Of a stretch of 64,000 nt of DNA, positions 56,877-64,000 are shown in pieces. The position numbers were made by a program, and so were the translations under genes. This DNA comes from Embleya sp040605455 (GTDB lineage: Bacteria > Actinomycetota > Actinomycetes > Streptomycetales > Streptomycetaceae). The DNA is taken from assembly GCF_040605455.1 (NCBI RefSeq), contig NZ_JBEXCV010000031.1, forward strand, positions 3,757 through 67,756, read 5' to 3'. Within the stretch, counting starts at the first letter, position 1. The number at the start of each line of letters is the position of its first letter. Below the pieces are notes generated by a model. The model searched no databases. It saw only the letters and a list, made by a program, of their open reading frames with translations, and was not told where the DNA came from.

Positions 56877-57733
56877 TTCGTCTCTTTCATTCTGCTGGAG
56901 AGGAGCGCGTCCGCCCCCTCGGGCGTCAGCGCCTCGTCGGTTAGCCTGCCGAAGATTCGGCGCGCACGTCTGGCGTCCCTGGGATCTTCTCGGAGCAGCG
57001 TCGAGCCCACGACATCGAAGAAGGTCACGTCTGGGTCGTCATCGGGGAACTCCAACACGGTAATGCCGTTGGACGTGATCACCATGGTGCTGGCCGTGTT
57101 CGGGATGATGTGCAGGGTAACGTTCGGTCGCCTCATCATCTCGCGCAGGTGAGCGAGTTGGCCATGGAGGACGGCCCGCCCGCCGAGCTGGATGTGCAGC
57201 GCCGCTTCGTTCACGAAGGCTTCGACGGCGAGGGGCTCGGGGCCGTCGAGGCGCCTCTGCCGCTGCATGCGGACATCGACGAGGTCGTCGACCTGCATCT
57301 CACCGAACCCGAAGTATCCGCCGGTGTGCATGGCTCGGGCGTAGTCCCGCGTCTGCAACAGGCCCGGGACGCCGAGCGGCATGTACTCCAGGTAGCGAAC
57401 GGCCTCATTTTCCCAGGCGATGTACTCGGTGTAGCCGGCGCTCAGGACATCGCTGTAGCGCGTCCACCAATTCCTGGTTCTGGGCTGTCCGTCGCGTGCG
57501 TACTGTTCGAGCTGGCCGCGTTCACTCGTGTCGATCTCGTAGATGGCGCACAGGAGTTCAAGGTCTTCTGCTGAAGCTTCGGCATGACCGTTCTCGATCC
57601 TGCTCAGTCGGCTGCGCGTGATCCGACTCTGCGTGTGGACCTGGTCGAGCGTCAGGTCCTTCTCCTTGCGAATCCGCTTCAGTTCCGTGCCCAACCTGCG
57701 GCGTTGCAGCACGGACCCCGAATTGACCGGCAT
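56873..57733 (-). CDS. XRE-family regulator with DUF5753 domain (WhiJ-like)
   Basis: Predicted 286-aa regulator. The N-terminal XRE HTH is LGTELKRIRKEKDLTLDQVHTQSRITRSRLSRIENG (residues ~10-45); the DUF5753 domain begins near YLEYMPLGVPGLLQTRDYAR and ends with a helix ARRIFGRLTDEAL. The ATG at 57733 is fixed by AAGGAGG 5 bases upstream; the extension to 57754 has none. WhiJ-like units (XRE, DUF397, HATPase) modulate development and antibiotic production in streptomycetes. Here a HATPase gene is divergent from it, which completes the usual trio. Confidence 0.95.
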   Translation of the reverse strand: MPVNSGSVLQRRRLGTELKRIRKEKDLTLDQVHTQSRITRSRLSRIENGHAEASAEDLELLCAIYEIDTSERGQLEQYARDGQPRTRNWWTRYSDVLSAGYTEYIAWENEAVRYLEYMPLGVPGLLQTRDYARAMHTGGYFGFGEMQVDDLVDVRMQRQRRLDGPEPLAVEAFVNEAALHIQLGGRAVLHGQLAHLREMMRRPNVTLHIIPNTASTMVITSNGITVLEFPDDDPDVTFFDVVGSTLLREDPRDARRARRIFGRLTDEALTPEGADALLSSRMKETK

Positions 57734-57921
57734 GGCTGCCTCCTTGGGGCTCATTGTGCCGCACCCTTCCCCGTTCGAGGGACATCTCGCAATTTCTCTG
57801 AGATTCTCATTGACGTCCCATTGAGAGTTTGGGACGGTCTGTATGAGCGACCCAAAGCGCCTACAAGATCACTTTGGGTGACGAAATCACTAGCCCGCAC
57901 CCCACAAGTCAGGGGACAGCT

Positions 57922-58317
57922 GTGCCTATCGACGCCCTCTTGCGTCCGTCCGTTCTTCGTCTCCAAGGCCCGATGCCCGTGCGGGCGGCGCGAGATCACG
58001 TGGCGGTACGGGGCAAGGCCGTAGGGACAAACGCGCACGATGTCGCCCTGGTCGTGGGCGAGCTGGTTGCGAACGTGTTTGAGCACGGGCATCCCACGAG
58101 CGCGGTGCTGGTGGCCACACACACCGCCGATGGCACTTTCTGGGTAACGGTGCTGGCCCGGCAGGAAGAGGTGCAGTTGCCGACGCCCGCCGAGGATCCC
58201 GAAGCCGAGTCCGGGCGGGGTTTACTCCTGACCCAGGCGTTGACGACCGTGTTCCGATGTGAACGTCGCCAGGGTGGCTACCAGGCGTTCGTAGCGGGGT
58301 TCGAGGTACTCACCTGA
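57922..58317 (+). CDS. Anti-sigma-factor-type ATPase (HATPase_c)
   Basis: Predicted 131-aa single-domain GHKL ATPase of the RsbW/AbaA type. It shows the N-box VALVVGELVANVFEHGH and the G2-like SGRGLLLTQALT. In streptomycetes these proteins accompany XRE-DUF5753/DUF397 units and may bind partner regulators. GTG at 57922 follows GGGGA by 5 bases. It is divergent from the XRE gene across a 188-bp promoter region that contains GTCCCA/TGGGAC-type dyads. Confidence 0.88.
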   Translation: MPIDALLRPSVLRLQGPMPVRAARDHVAVRGKAVGTNAHDVALVVGELVANVFEHGHPTSAVLVATHTADGTFWVTVLARQEEVQLPTPAEDPEAESGRGLLLTQALTTVFRCERRQGGYQAFVAGFEVLT

Positions 58318-58546
58318 GCAGCTGGCTGGTTCGGCGCTGGAGGGCAACAAGGCGCCCACCACCCGCCGTGTCCTGGTCCGGGACGTGCCGCACCCCCGGG
58401 CGCTGGCCACCCGTGCCCGAGGCCCAGACGCTCGGAATCGGTGTCCATGAGCAGGACGCCGCGTACTTGCCGCCCGCGGCTCCTCCCACCCGACCGGGTC
58501 GGACCAACCATCCTGTCGAAGCGCCTGAGCAAAGGACTGTGACCGT

Positions 58547-58981
58547 ATGGACAGCCCACTTCCCCGCCCCGATCACATGCTCGGCAACCCGTACGCCCCG
58601 CGCCTGGTCGCGGCCGGTGAGACCTTCGACGTGGTCGAGGTCGACGACGTCCTCGGAGCCTGTGTGTTGGAACGTCTGCGTCGACAGGGCGTCGTGGTGG
58701 GCCCGGTCCTACACGACCGTCGTTATCGCCGGATGGGCTTCTTCGTCCCGGTCTCGCCCAAGGGCGCGACGTGGCGGGACCGGCGCGGCCCCAGACACCA
58801 CGGCAAGGGCGCGTGGATCACCTTCCCTCCGCTCGTGTCCGACGGGCGCGACTTCCTCGTGTGGCGCGTCCCGCCCCGAGATTGCGGTGCCCCCACCCCG
58901 CTCCGCCTGGTCCGTGAGGCCATCACCACAGCTTCGGCGGCGTTGAACGCGTCCCCGGATCGGCGCCCCGGCGGGCGTTGA
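58547..58981 (+). CDS. Hypothetical protein, distantly Prim-Pol-N-terminal-like
   Basis: Predicted 144-aa protein. The segments PRLVAAGETFDVVEVDDVLG, LERLRRQGVVVGPVLHDRRY and RMGFFVPVSPKG resemble the N-terminal half of short actinobacterial proteins related to primase-polymerase domains, but the catalytic acidic residues are not evident. It is therefore unlikely to synthesise primers on its own. ATG at 58547 follows AAAGGA at 10 bases. It precedes another hypothetical gene 41 bp downstream, probably in the same transcript. Confidence 0.7.
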   Translation: MDSPLPRPDHMLGNPYAPRLVAAGETFDVVEVDDVLGACVLERLRRQGVVVGPVLHDRRYRRMGFFVPVSPKGATWRDRRGPRHHGKGAWITFPPLVSDGRDFLVWRVPPRDCGAPTPLRLVREAITTASAALNASPDRRPGGR

Positions 58982-59022
58982 TCCGGTCCACGCCCACGCG
59001 CGATGCCCTCAGGGGCACTGAC

Positions 59023-59559
59023 GTGCTGGTGAACGACACGGCGGTCGACGCCGTCGCGTTGGCGCTCGCGTCGGTAACCGCTCCGATGGCCGCGTTGTGT
59101 CTGGTGGTGTCGCGGCGGTTGCGCGAACACCGCTTTGCGCAAGCCGGGTTGGTCGCCGCGAACGTCGTCAGTCCGCATCGGCCGTTGATCGATCGCACGC
59201 GCAGGGATCGGATGGCAATCCTGCACCCGATCACCGTGCGCACCCGCACCGGCCTCGTCGACCTGCCGATGTGGGAGACCCTGCGGTCTGCCGACGTGTG
59301 GGCGTGGCTGCGACCGGCCACCTTCGAACGCCCCAAGATGGCCGTGGCCCGGATCTCCGGGTTCGCCGACGAACTCGTTCTCGCGCAACGCCTCACTCGC
59401 CACGGGCTGTTGCCCGAACTCGGCGGCGACGGAGCGTACGTCGCGAGCGTCCTGCGCGGCGATCCCCTCACCGCCCGAACGATCTACAGCCTGGCGGGGT
59501 CCTTCGTCCGCCTGGGTGAGGCGATCCGCGCACTGCCACCCCACGGCGCGCCGAGCTGA
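59023..59559 (+). CDS. Hypothetical protein (178 aa)
   Basis: I do not recognise this protein. It is soluble except for a short hydrophobic N-terminal helix (ALALASVTAPMAALCLVV), which could be a membrane anchor or simply a core helix. Arg-rich helices follow (SRRLREHRF; DRTRRDRMAILH). GTG at 59023 has AGGGG seven bases upstream; an overlapping start at 58978 (TTG) is less convincing. Follows the 58547 gene and precedes the MurC fragment. Confidence 0.6.
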   Translation: MLVNDTAVDAVALALASVTAPMAALCLVVSRRLREHRFAQAGLVAANVVSPHRPLIDRTRRDRMAILHPITVRTRTGLVDLPMWETLRSADVWAWLRPATFERPKMAVARISGFADELVLAQRLTRHGLLPELGGDGAYVASVLRGDPLTARTIYSLAGSFVRLGEAIRALPPHGAPS

Positions 59560-59653
59560 TCCGCCGCTCCTCCCAACCACCCCACGACCGCCGAACAACC
59601 CGACCGCAGCAACCGCCCATCTCCTGATCCGCGATGACATCCTGAAGGCATCG

Positions 59654-59890
59654 GTGAGCGACACCGGCGTTTGGACCCACCCGCCCTCGGCCCTGGCCGA
59701 GCAGTCCGTCGACCTGTCCCACCCGCACTTGGTCGGCGTCGGCGGCCACGGCATGTCCGCCCTCGCGCGGGTGCTGGGCCAGGACGGCGCCCGGGTCAGC
59801 AGCAGCGACCACGACCCGGCCCGTCTGGCGGCCATGGCCCGCGTGAAGGGCAAGAGAGGTTCGACGAACGAACTGAACTCAGACGGCTGA
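59654..59890 (+). pseudogene. MurC N-terminal fragment (truncated UDP-MurNAc-alanine ligase-like)
   Basis: The 78-residue frame contains DLSHPHLVGVGGHGMSALARVLGQDGARVSSSD, the N-terminal dinucleotide-like domain of MurC (UDP-N-acetylmuramate-L-alanine ligase), with the GVGGHGMS loop. The ligase and C-terminal domains are missing: after Arg-Leu-Ala-Ala-Met the sequence becomes unrelated (VKGKRGSTNELNSDG) and stops. GTG at 59654 has GAAGG five bases upstream, so a short product may still be made. A second full-length MurC would be needed elsewhere in the genome. The truncation point lies next to the mobilisation module. Confidence 0.72.
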
Positions 59891-59996
59891 GCTGCGCTTG
59901 CTGTGCAGGTCGGCCATAGTGCTCCCCGGGTTTCGAATACGAGTGCAGCGAAGAGGAACGGCGCCGGATGAGGTATCCGACGCCGTTTCGCGCGTG

Positions 59997-60395
59997 TTAG
60001 AGGTAGATCCCGGCAAACGTCCCATCAAAGCCGAGGCTGGTGAGGGCCTCGGTGTAGGTCGGCCAGTACCGGTCCGGTGGTCCGGTGGTGAGGGTGTCGA
60101 AGTCGTCGGCGTCGAGGTCGGGTTCGTGCCATTGGTGCGCGCAGCGGCAGCGCACGAACACATGGCCGTGGTGGTGGACCAGGAGCCAGTCGCGGCGGGC
60201 GTCGCAGGCGGGGCAGCGGACGGGGATGCCGGTGACGCGCAGCTCGTCGGGGTGTTCGGTGCACATCGCCAGGTTGTCCTGGTCGTAGGTACCGGGTGCG
60301 GGCATGGGGTGCAGGTTCGGGGCCTGCGGGAGTGCGGGCTGGTGGTCGGGGTGGGGTTGGTGCACGGGGTCCTTTCCGGTCGGGGACGACACCAT
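59997..60395 (-). CDS. Zinc-ribbon-containing hypothetical protein of the mob module
   Basis: Predicted 132-aa protein with four Cys residues in two pairs (VRCPACDARRDWLL and VFVRCRCAHQWHEPD), a likely zinc ribbon. The N-terminus is Pro/His-rich and presumably disordered. Genes of this kind commonly follow the relaxase in actinobacterial conjugative and mobilisable elements; function unknown. Lies 91 bp after the relaxase stop on the same strand. Confidence 0.7.
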   Translation of the reverse strand: MVSSPTGKDPVHQPHPDHQPALPQAPNLHPMPAPGTYDQDNLAMCTEHPDELRVTGIPVRCPACDARRDWLLVHHHGHVFVRCRCAHQWHEPDLDADDFDTLTTGPPDRYWPTYTEALTSLGFDGTFAGIYL

Positions 60396-60486
60396 GCCCC
60401 CGACCGGGGACGGAAGTCCACGGTGTTGCGTGCCCCACTTCGGAGCGTGTTCGCGCAGGTCACAGACGCACCGGTGGGTGGGGCGA

Positions 60487-62211
60487 TCAGCGTCTGCGGC
60501 GGTGTTCCTCCGTGGGCGGGAGCCGGTGGATCGGGGTGGCGGCGGCGGGTCGTGTCGGCGTGGTGGTGCAGGTGCTGCGTGCGGTGGCGGCTCGGGCTCG
60601 GGGGGTGGGTCGGTGGAGTTGGCGGCAGATGCGCCAGGTGAGGACTTCGGTGGGTGAGGCGGCGGTGTCGAGTTCGCGTTGCCCGGCGGCTTCGAGCAGG
60701 ACGGTCGCCGGTGCCTTGCCTGTGCGGGTGGCCTGGGTGAGCGCGGTGTTCAGGGCGGGCCAGGCGGGGTCGGCCACGATGCGGTCGGCGTGCTCCGGCA
60801 GTACCTGCCGCAGGGCCTCCATGACTTCGGGCGTCGCCGGCGGCGTTTCCTGGCCGCGCGCTCGGGGCGTGGTGCCGGGCCGGGTTGCGCGCGTGGTCGT
60901 GGGGCGTGGCGTGGTGGTGTGGCGGTAGGCGGCCTGGAGGTGGATCAGGGCTTGGTGGGCTGCGGCGGCCTGTTGGTGGTGGTTGCGGAGTCGGTGCCAG
61001 TGGGCGGCGGCGAGTGCGGCCAGGACGAGGGTGCACAGGATCATGGCGGTGGCTCCGCCGTCCTGTTCGCCGCGGCCGGCCCACAGGAGGTCGCGGGCGG
61101 CTGAGCGCAGTGCGTCTCCGGCGCGTTGGTCGGCCCTGATGCGGGAGCGGGTGGCGCGTGCGAACGCGATCGAGGCACGGCGGACCTCGAACCGGGTGGG
61201 GCCGGTGGTGACGACGACCATCGCCGAGAACGCCTCGCCCAGCGCCGAGAGTTGCCCCGCCCCCGCCTCGTCGTCGCCTCGACGCAGGAGCCCGGGGACG
61301 GCGTCGATCGCGGACGCGGCCCGATGCCAAGGGCCGGTGGCGAGGGTGTCGCGGTGGGTGCCGGTGGGGAAGCGGGCGCGGACCTTGGGCAGGGACAGGT
61401 CGGGGGCGAGTGTCCCGCCGGCGAACCAGACGGGTTCGCCCCGGGCGTTGGTGTCGTCGGGCAGCGCGACGCTGTAGCCGGCGAGATCACCGGAGGGCAG
61501 GGTCCGCTTCTTCACCTTGACCTCGAGCTGGTCGAGGTGGCTGAAGAACTCGCTCTCGTCCGCCGACGCGGCCACAGCGGTGCGTACGCGCTCGCGCAGG
61601 GTCTCGCGGATCGTGGTGGTGTGTCCGCGGCGTTGGGCCTTGTGGCGTTCGGGGGCGGTGGGTCGTCGTGCGGCGGTGCGGTCGGGGCGGTCGACCCTCA
61701 CCAGGCCCCATTCCTGTTCCATGCGGGCGCATTCGGCGCTGGCGCGGAAGACGTCCCGGAAGGTGTCGGGGGCGCGCAGGTCGGCTTGGATGCGGGTGGC
61801 GAGGATGTGGATGTGGTCGTCCGCATGGCGCACCGCGATCCAGCGGCAGCCGTTGGGGTCGCCCTCGGCGGCGATCCCTGCGGCGGCGACCACCCGGCGG
61901 GCGGCCTGGGCCCACTGCTCGTCGGTGAGGATCGGGTCGGTGGGGTGGTTACGGAGCGAGCAGTGCCACACGTGCTCGCGCGGTGCGTCCGCGCCGGCCT
62001 GGTCCACGCGCACGTCCATGAGGCGGGCCAGGCGGGTCAGGGCGGCGTCGTGTTCCGGCGTGTCGGGGTCGAAGCGTCCGGGCTCGGGGAGGAAGCCCTC
62101 CCAGGAGGCCACGATGTGCTGGTCGGTGTGGGGGCTGTGTTTCTTCCCGGGACCGAACACGTAGTGCAGGGCACCGACCGTCCGCGTGCCCTTGCCGATC
62201 TTGACGATCAT
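60487..62211 (-). CDS. Relaxase / mobilisation nuclease (MobA/VirD2-like)
   Basis: Predicted 574-aa relaxase. The start MIVKIGKGTRTVGALHYVFG is typical of actinobacterial MOB relaxases, with the active-site Tyr expected in this first helix. The metal-binding His cluster is RHADDHIHILATRIQADL near residue 125. The central region contains TTTIRETLRERVRTAVAAS and LDQLEVKVKKRTLPSGDLAG, and a single hydrophobic segment (AMILCTLVLAALAAAHW, around residue 390) suggests membrane association. Relaxases nick at oriT and pilot the strand. The ATG overlaps the MobC stop by 4 bp. Confidence 0.9.
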   Translation of the reverse strand: MIVKIGKGTRTVGALHYVFGPGKKHSPHTDQHIVASWEGFLPEPGRFDPDTPEHDAALTRLARLMDVRVDQAGADAPREHVWHCSLRNHPTDPILTDEQWAQAARRVVAAAGIAAEGDPNGCRWIAVRHADDHIHILATRIQADLRAPDTFRDVFRASAECARMEQEWGLVRVDRPDRTAARRPTAPERHKAQRRGHTTTIRETLRERVRTAVAASADESEFFSHLDQLEVKVKKRTLPSGDLAGYSVALPDDTNARGEPVWFAGGTLAPDLSLPKVRARFPTGTHRDTLATGPWHRAASAIDAVPGLLRRGDDEAGAGQLSALGEAFSAMVVVTTGPTRFEVRRASIAFARATRSRIRADQRAGDALRSAARDLLWAGRGEQDGGATAMILCTLVLAALAAAHWHRLRNHHQQAAAAHQALIHLQAAYRHTTTPRPTTTRATRPGTTPRARGQETPPATPEVMEALRQVLPEHADRIVADPAWPALNTALTQATRTGKAPATVLLEAAGQRELDTAASPTEVLTWRICRQLHRPTPRARAATARSTCTTTPTRPAAATPIHRLPPTEEHRRRR

Positions 62212-62840
62212 CCGGTGGCCTGGCGGCCGAGGCGGTGGTCGGTGGCCGCCTCGTAGCGTTCGATGACCGCCGCGCACGCCCGGACTCCGGCGGTGACCGC
62301 CTCGGCCAGCACCGCGTCACTCGACCGACTGGCGCCACCGGCGTTGAGGCGGTGGGCGACCTGGTTGAACAAGGTGCCCACCCGGACGACCTCGGTCCGG
62401 CCGCGCACCAACTCGTCCAGGAGCGCGTCGTCGGCCGCGTTCGCGCGCGGGTGGGTGGTGTCTCGGGCGCGGGCGAGGGCGGCCTCGGCGATGAACCTGG
62501 CCGTCGAGATTCTCGCGGCGCGGGCGGCGCTGGCGATCTCGGCTTTCTCGGCGTCGCTCAGGCGAGTGCTCACGGGCTTGCGCTGGATGGTCTCGCGCTT
62601 GCGACTGCGCGGCGGAGCGTCGGCGACGGCAGCGGGCTGGACGGGCACACGTGGCGGCGTGTGGGCGTGAGGCTGTTCCCCCTCCTGTGGCGCCCCCCGG
62701 CGTCGCGGGCCGTGTGCGCCGTCCCCGCCCTCGGGGATAGGCGTGCTCGCGTGGGACCGGCCATGGGACGGTCCCACACCTTGCTTGCTCGCCCCGCCGA
62801 GAGAGAACTGCGTTACAGAGAAGGGGAGTTCGTTGTCCAT
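62208..62840 (-). CDS. MobC-family relaxosome protein
   Basis: Predicted 210-aa protein. The first ~90 residues are basic and disordered; VSTRLSDAEKAEIASAARAARISTARFIAEAAL (residues ~92-125) is a ribbon-helix-helix MobC-type DNA-binding region, and VRVGTLFNQVAHRLNAGGAS is the conserved C-terminal helix. MobC binds near oriT and helps the relaxase nick. Overlaps the relaxase start by 4 bp. Confidence 0.88.
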   Translation of the reverse strand: MDNELPFSVTQFSLGGASKQGVGPSHGRSHASTPIPEGGDGAHGPRRRGAPQEGEQPHAHTPPRVPVQPAAVADAPPRSRKRETIQRKPVSTRLSDAEKAEIASAARAARISTARFIAEAALARARDTTHPRANAADDALLDELVRGRTEVVRVGTLFNQVAHRLNAGGASRSSDAVLAEAVTAGVRACAAVIERYEAATDHRLGRQATG

Positions 62841-62867
62841 GTGAGTGGCTCCAGAGTGCGAAGAGGT

Positions 62868-62894
62868 CGCCCGCCCGGAACGGCCGGGCGGGCG
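62868..62894. terminator. Hairpin between the DUF2637 and MobC genes
   Basis: CGCCCGCCCGG (62868-62878) pairs perfectly with 62884-62894 around AACGG. It lies 53 bp after the DUF2637 stop and 27 bp before the MobC start. It may be the DUF2637 terminator or part of oriT, which often lies just upstream of mobC; the two cannot be told apart by eye. Confidence 0.6.
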
Positions 62895-62947
62895 TGGGTC
62901 GGTGACGGCGAATCAGGCGGTCGGGGGCGTCCGGGCGGGGCGGGTGC

Positions 62948-63790
62948 TCAGCGGATTTCGGGCGGGATGGGCTGGGTCTGTTCGTCGCGGAGCACGCGCA
63001 TCAGGGCGGTGAGGCGGTCGCTGCCGAGGGGGAGGCCGTGTACGCGGATCGCGTCGGTGACGATCGGGCGGGTGATCCGTCCGGCCTCCCGCGCCCCCCG
63101 GCGGGCGAGGCCGAGGAGGGTGTCCATGTCCGCCCCCGGAGGGCGACCCGCCGTCCTGACGCCCTCGTCTGCCGGCCGTGCGGTGGGCCGGGCGGGATTC
63201 CGTTCGGAGGCCACCGGATTGCCGTCGGATTCCGTTGGGCGCGAGTGCTCGAACACGGTGTCGATCTCGACCGGTTGAGTTGCGACCGGGACCGGGACCA
63301 CCGAGCGCACCGGGGGGTGCGGGGGTCGGGCGGTGGGTTCGGGCGTGTCCTGGTGGCGGGTGATCAGGATGTACAGGTGGACCGCCCCGGCGAGGGCGAG
63401 CGGGGCGAGGGTCGACAGGACCCCGACGGTGGTGTCCCCGAGCCGCAGACCGGGATCGGCCCGGTCGCTCTGCTGGTTGATGCGGACCGCGTGCAGGGCG
63501 TTGGCCCAGATGCTCGCGCCGGTTGCGGATCCGAAGAGCAGCCACGCGTACACCCGCGCCGCTGGCGGCGCCGACCGCAGGACCAGCAGCGCGCGGATGC
63601 CGTAGGCGATGAACCCGTCGATCAGCAGCGGGAACAGGAAGCTCAGCGCGCCGCGCACGTGGACGGCCTCAGCCATCTGCCGCAGGGCGTCGTAGCTCAA
63701 GGCGAACCCGGCGAGGCCAAGCAGGGCGATGGCCGCGCGGTCCCACGCCGTCGCTCGTGCAGGGCTGGCGGTGTCGGTGATGGTGGTCAG
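62948..63790 (-). CDS. DUF2637 domain-containing membrane protein (SpdB-like), probable CTG start
   Basis: Predicted 280-aa protein with four hydrophobic segments in the first 150 residues: AIALLGLAGFALSYDALRQM, LSFLFPLLIDGFIAYGIRAL, WLLFGSATGASIWANALHAV and LSTLAPLALAGAVHLYILIT. The pattern is the DUF2637 family, common in streptomycete plasmids and ICEs (spread-like proteins). The C-terminal part is Pro/Arg-rich and ends with a small helical domain (DTLLGLARRGAREAGRIT...). No ATG or GTG lies near the conserved start. CTG at 63790 has AAGGAG five bases upstream, the best candidate; the frame to 63988 has no family-like sequence. Confidence 0.8.
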   Translation of the reverse strand: MTTITDTASPARATAWDRAAIALLGLAGFALSYDALRQMAEAVHVRGALSFLFPLLIDGFIAYGIRALLVLRSAPPAARVYAWLLFGSATGASIWANALHAVRINQQSDRADPGLRLGDTTVGVLSTLAPLALAGAVHLYILITRHQDTPEPTARPPHPPVRSVVPVPVATQPVEIDTVFEHSRPTESDGNPVASERNPARPTARPADEGVRTAGRPPGADMDTLLGLARRGAREAGRITRPIVTDAIRVHGLPLGSDRLTALMRVLRDEQTQPIPPEIR

Positions 63791-64000
63791 GGACGCTCCT
63801 TGGGGGTGCGGGTGGGGTGGGCAAAGGTTTGGGCGAGTTCCGGCAGGGTCCCCGTTGCACGCGTCCCACTCGTTGCATCGCTGGTCAGCGCGGTGCCGGT
63901 CGCATGCCTGGGACGAGTCGACTCGTCCCGCCCCGCTCGTCCCCCCGCCGCACTGCGGGGGAGTTCGGATGAGACCACCTCTGAACACAACTCAACACAA

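Overview
The window reads as high-GC actinobacterial chromosome, most likely Streptomycetaceae. The evidence is its codon use, the frequent GTG and TTG starts, mycothiol-type proteins, WhiJ-like XRE/DUF397 pairs, a bldC gene, and the gene order purF-purM-DUF3073-vdh-hypothetical-bldC, which from memory matches Streptomyces coelicolor SCO4086 to SCO4091. A species cannot be named from the sequence alone.

Layout. (1) 1-19.5 kb is core chromosome: the end of purL, a WXG100-like/NlpC pair, a sterol-carrier-family protein, purF, purM, DUF3073, valine dehydrogenase, bldC with a strong terminator, a lipoprotein plus glutathionylspermidine-synthase-like pair, a VIT1-type transporter, tRNA-Glu/Asp/Phe, a zincin, two fluoride channels in tandem, a membrane protein, and a DEAD-box helicase with a long RGD/Y-rich tail. 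(2) 18.8-28.8 kb holds regulators and small enzymes (HxlR, DUF2786, AraC, mycothiol-type DinB protein, HExxH protein, a large LuxR/LAL regulator, an NTF2 protein and a 14-TM MFS exporter), with several short tandem-repeat arrays in and beside them. (3) 29.0-32.5 kb is a junction. A second MFS gene is cut off and frameshifted where it meets a ~265-bp sequence that starts with a tRNA-Lys 3' fragment. The same sequence recurs 2.4 kb downstream and brackets a single archaeal-type ATPase/nuclease gene with its own palindromic operator. (4) 32.6-48.9 kb is a defence island. A minus-strand sspA-sspB-sspC-sspD operon for DNA phosphorothioation diverges from a plus-strand operon of DEAH helicase, GHKL ATPase and PLD-type nuclease (SspFGH-like). 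Behind the sspD terminator lie a GIY-YIG protein and a DndB-like DGQHR protein. On the other side lie a duplicated-HTH protein, a second PAPS-reductase-like protein under an AT-rich promoter/operator, and a methyltransferase. (5) 49.1-56.3 kb has housekeeping metG facing a five-gene minus-strand operon (dimethylformamidase-like protein, glycosyltransferase, membrane protein, FkbM methyltransferase, histidine phosphatase). (6) 56.6-59.9 kb has a DUF397/XRE pair opposite an anti-sigma-type ATPase, small hypotheticals and a MurC N-terminal fragment. (7) 60-64 kb is the mobilisation module of an integrated plasmid or ICE: zinc-ribbon protein, relaxase, MobC and DUF2637 membrane protein.

How the genes work together. 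The island's core would write phosphorothioate marks: SspA releases sulfur, SspD activates the backbone, SspB nicks and SspC supplies ATPase activity. The divergent three-gene operon would then attack DNA lacking the mark. The DndB-like/GIY-YIG pair sits where an SspE-type effector might be expected and is the least explained part of the system. The tRNA-derived repeats, the disrupted transporter and the nearby relaxase module all point to repeated acquisition of mobile DNA here.
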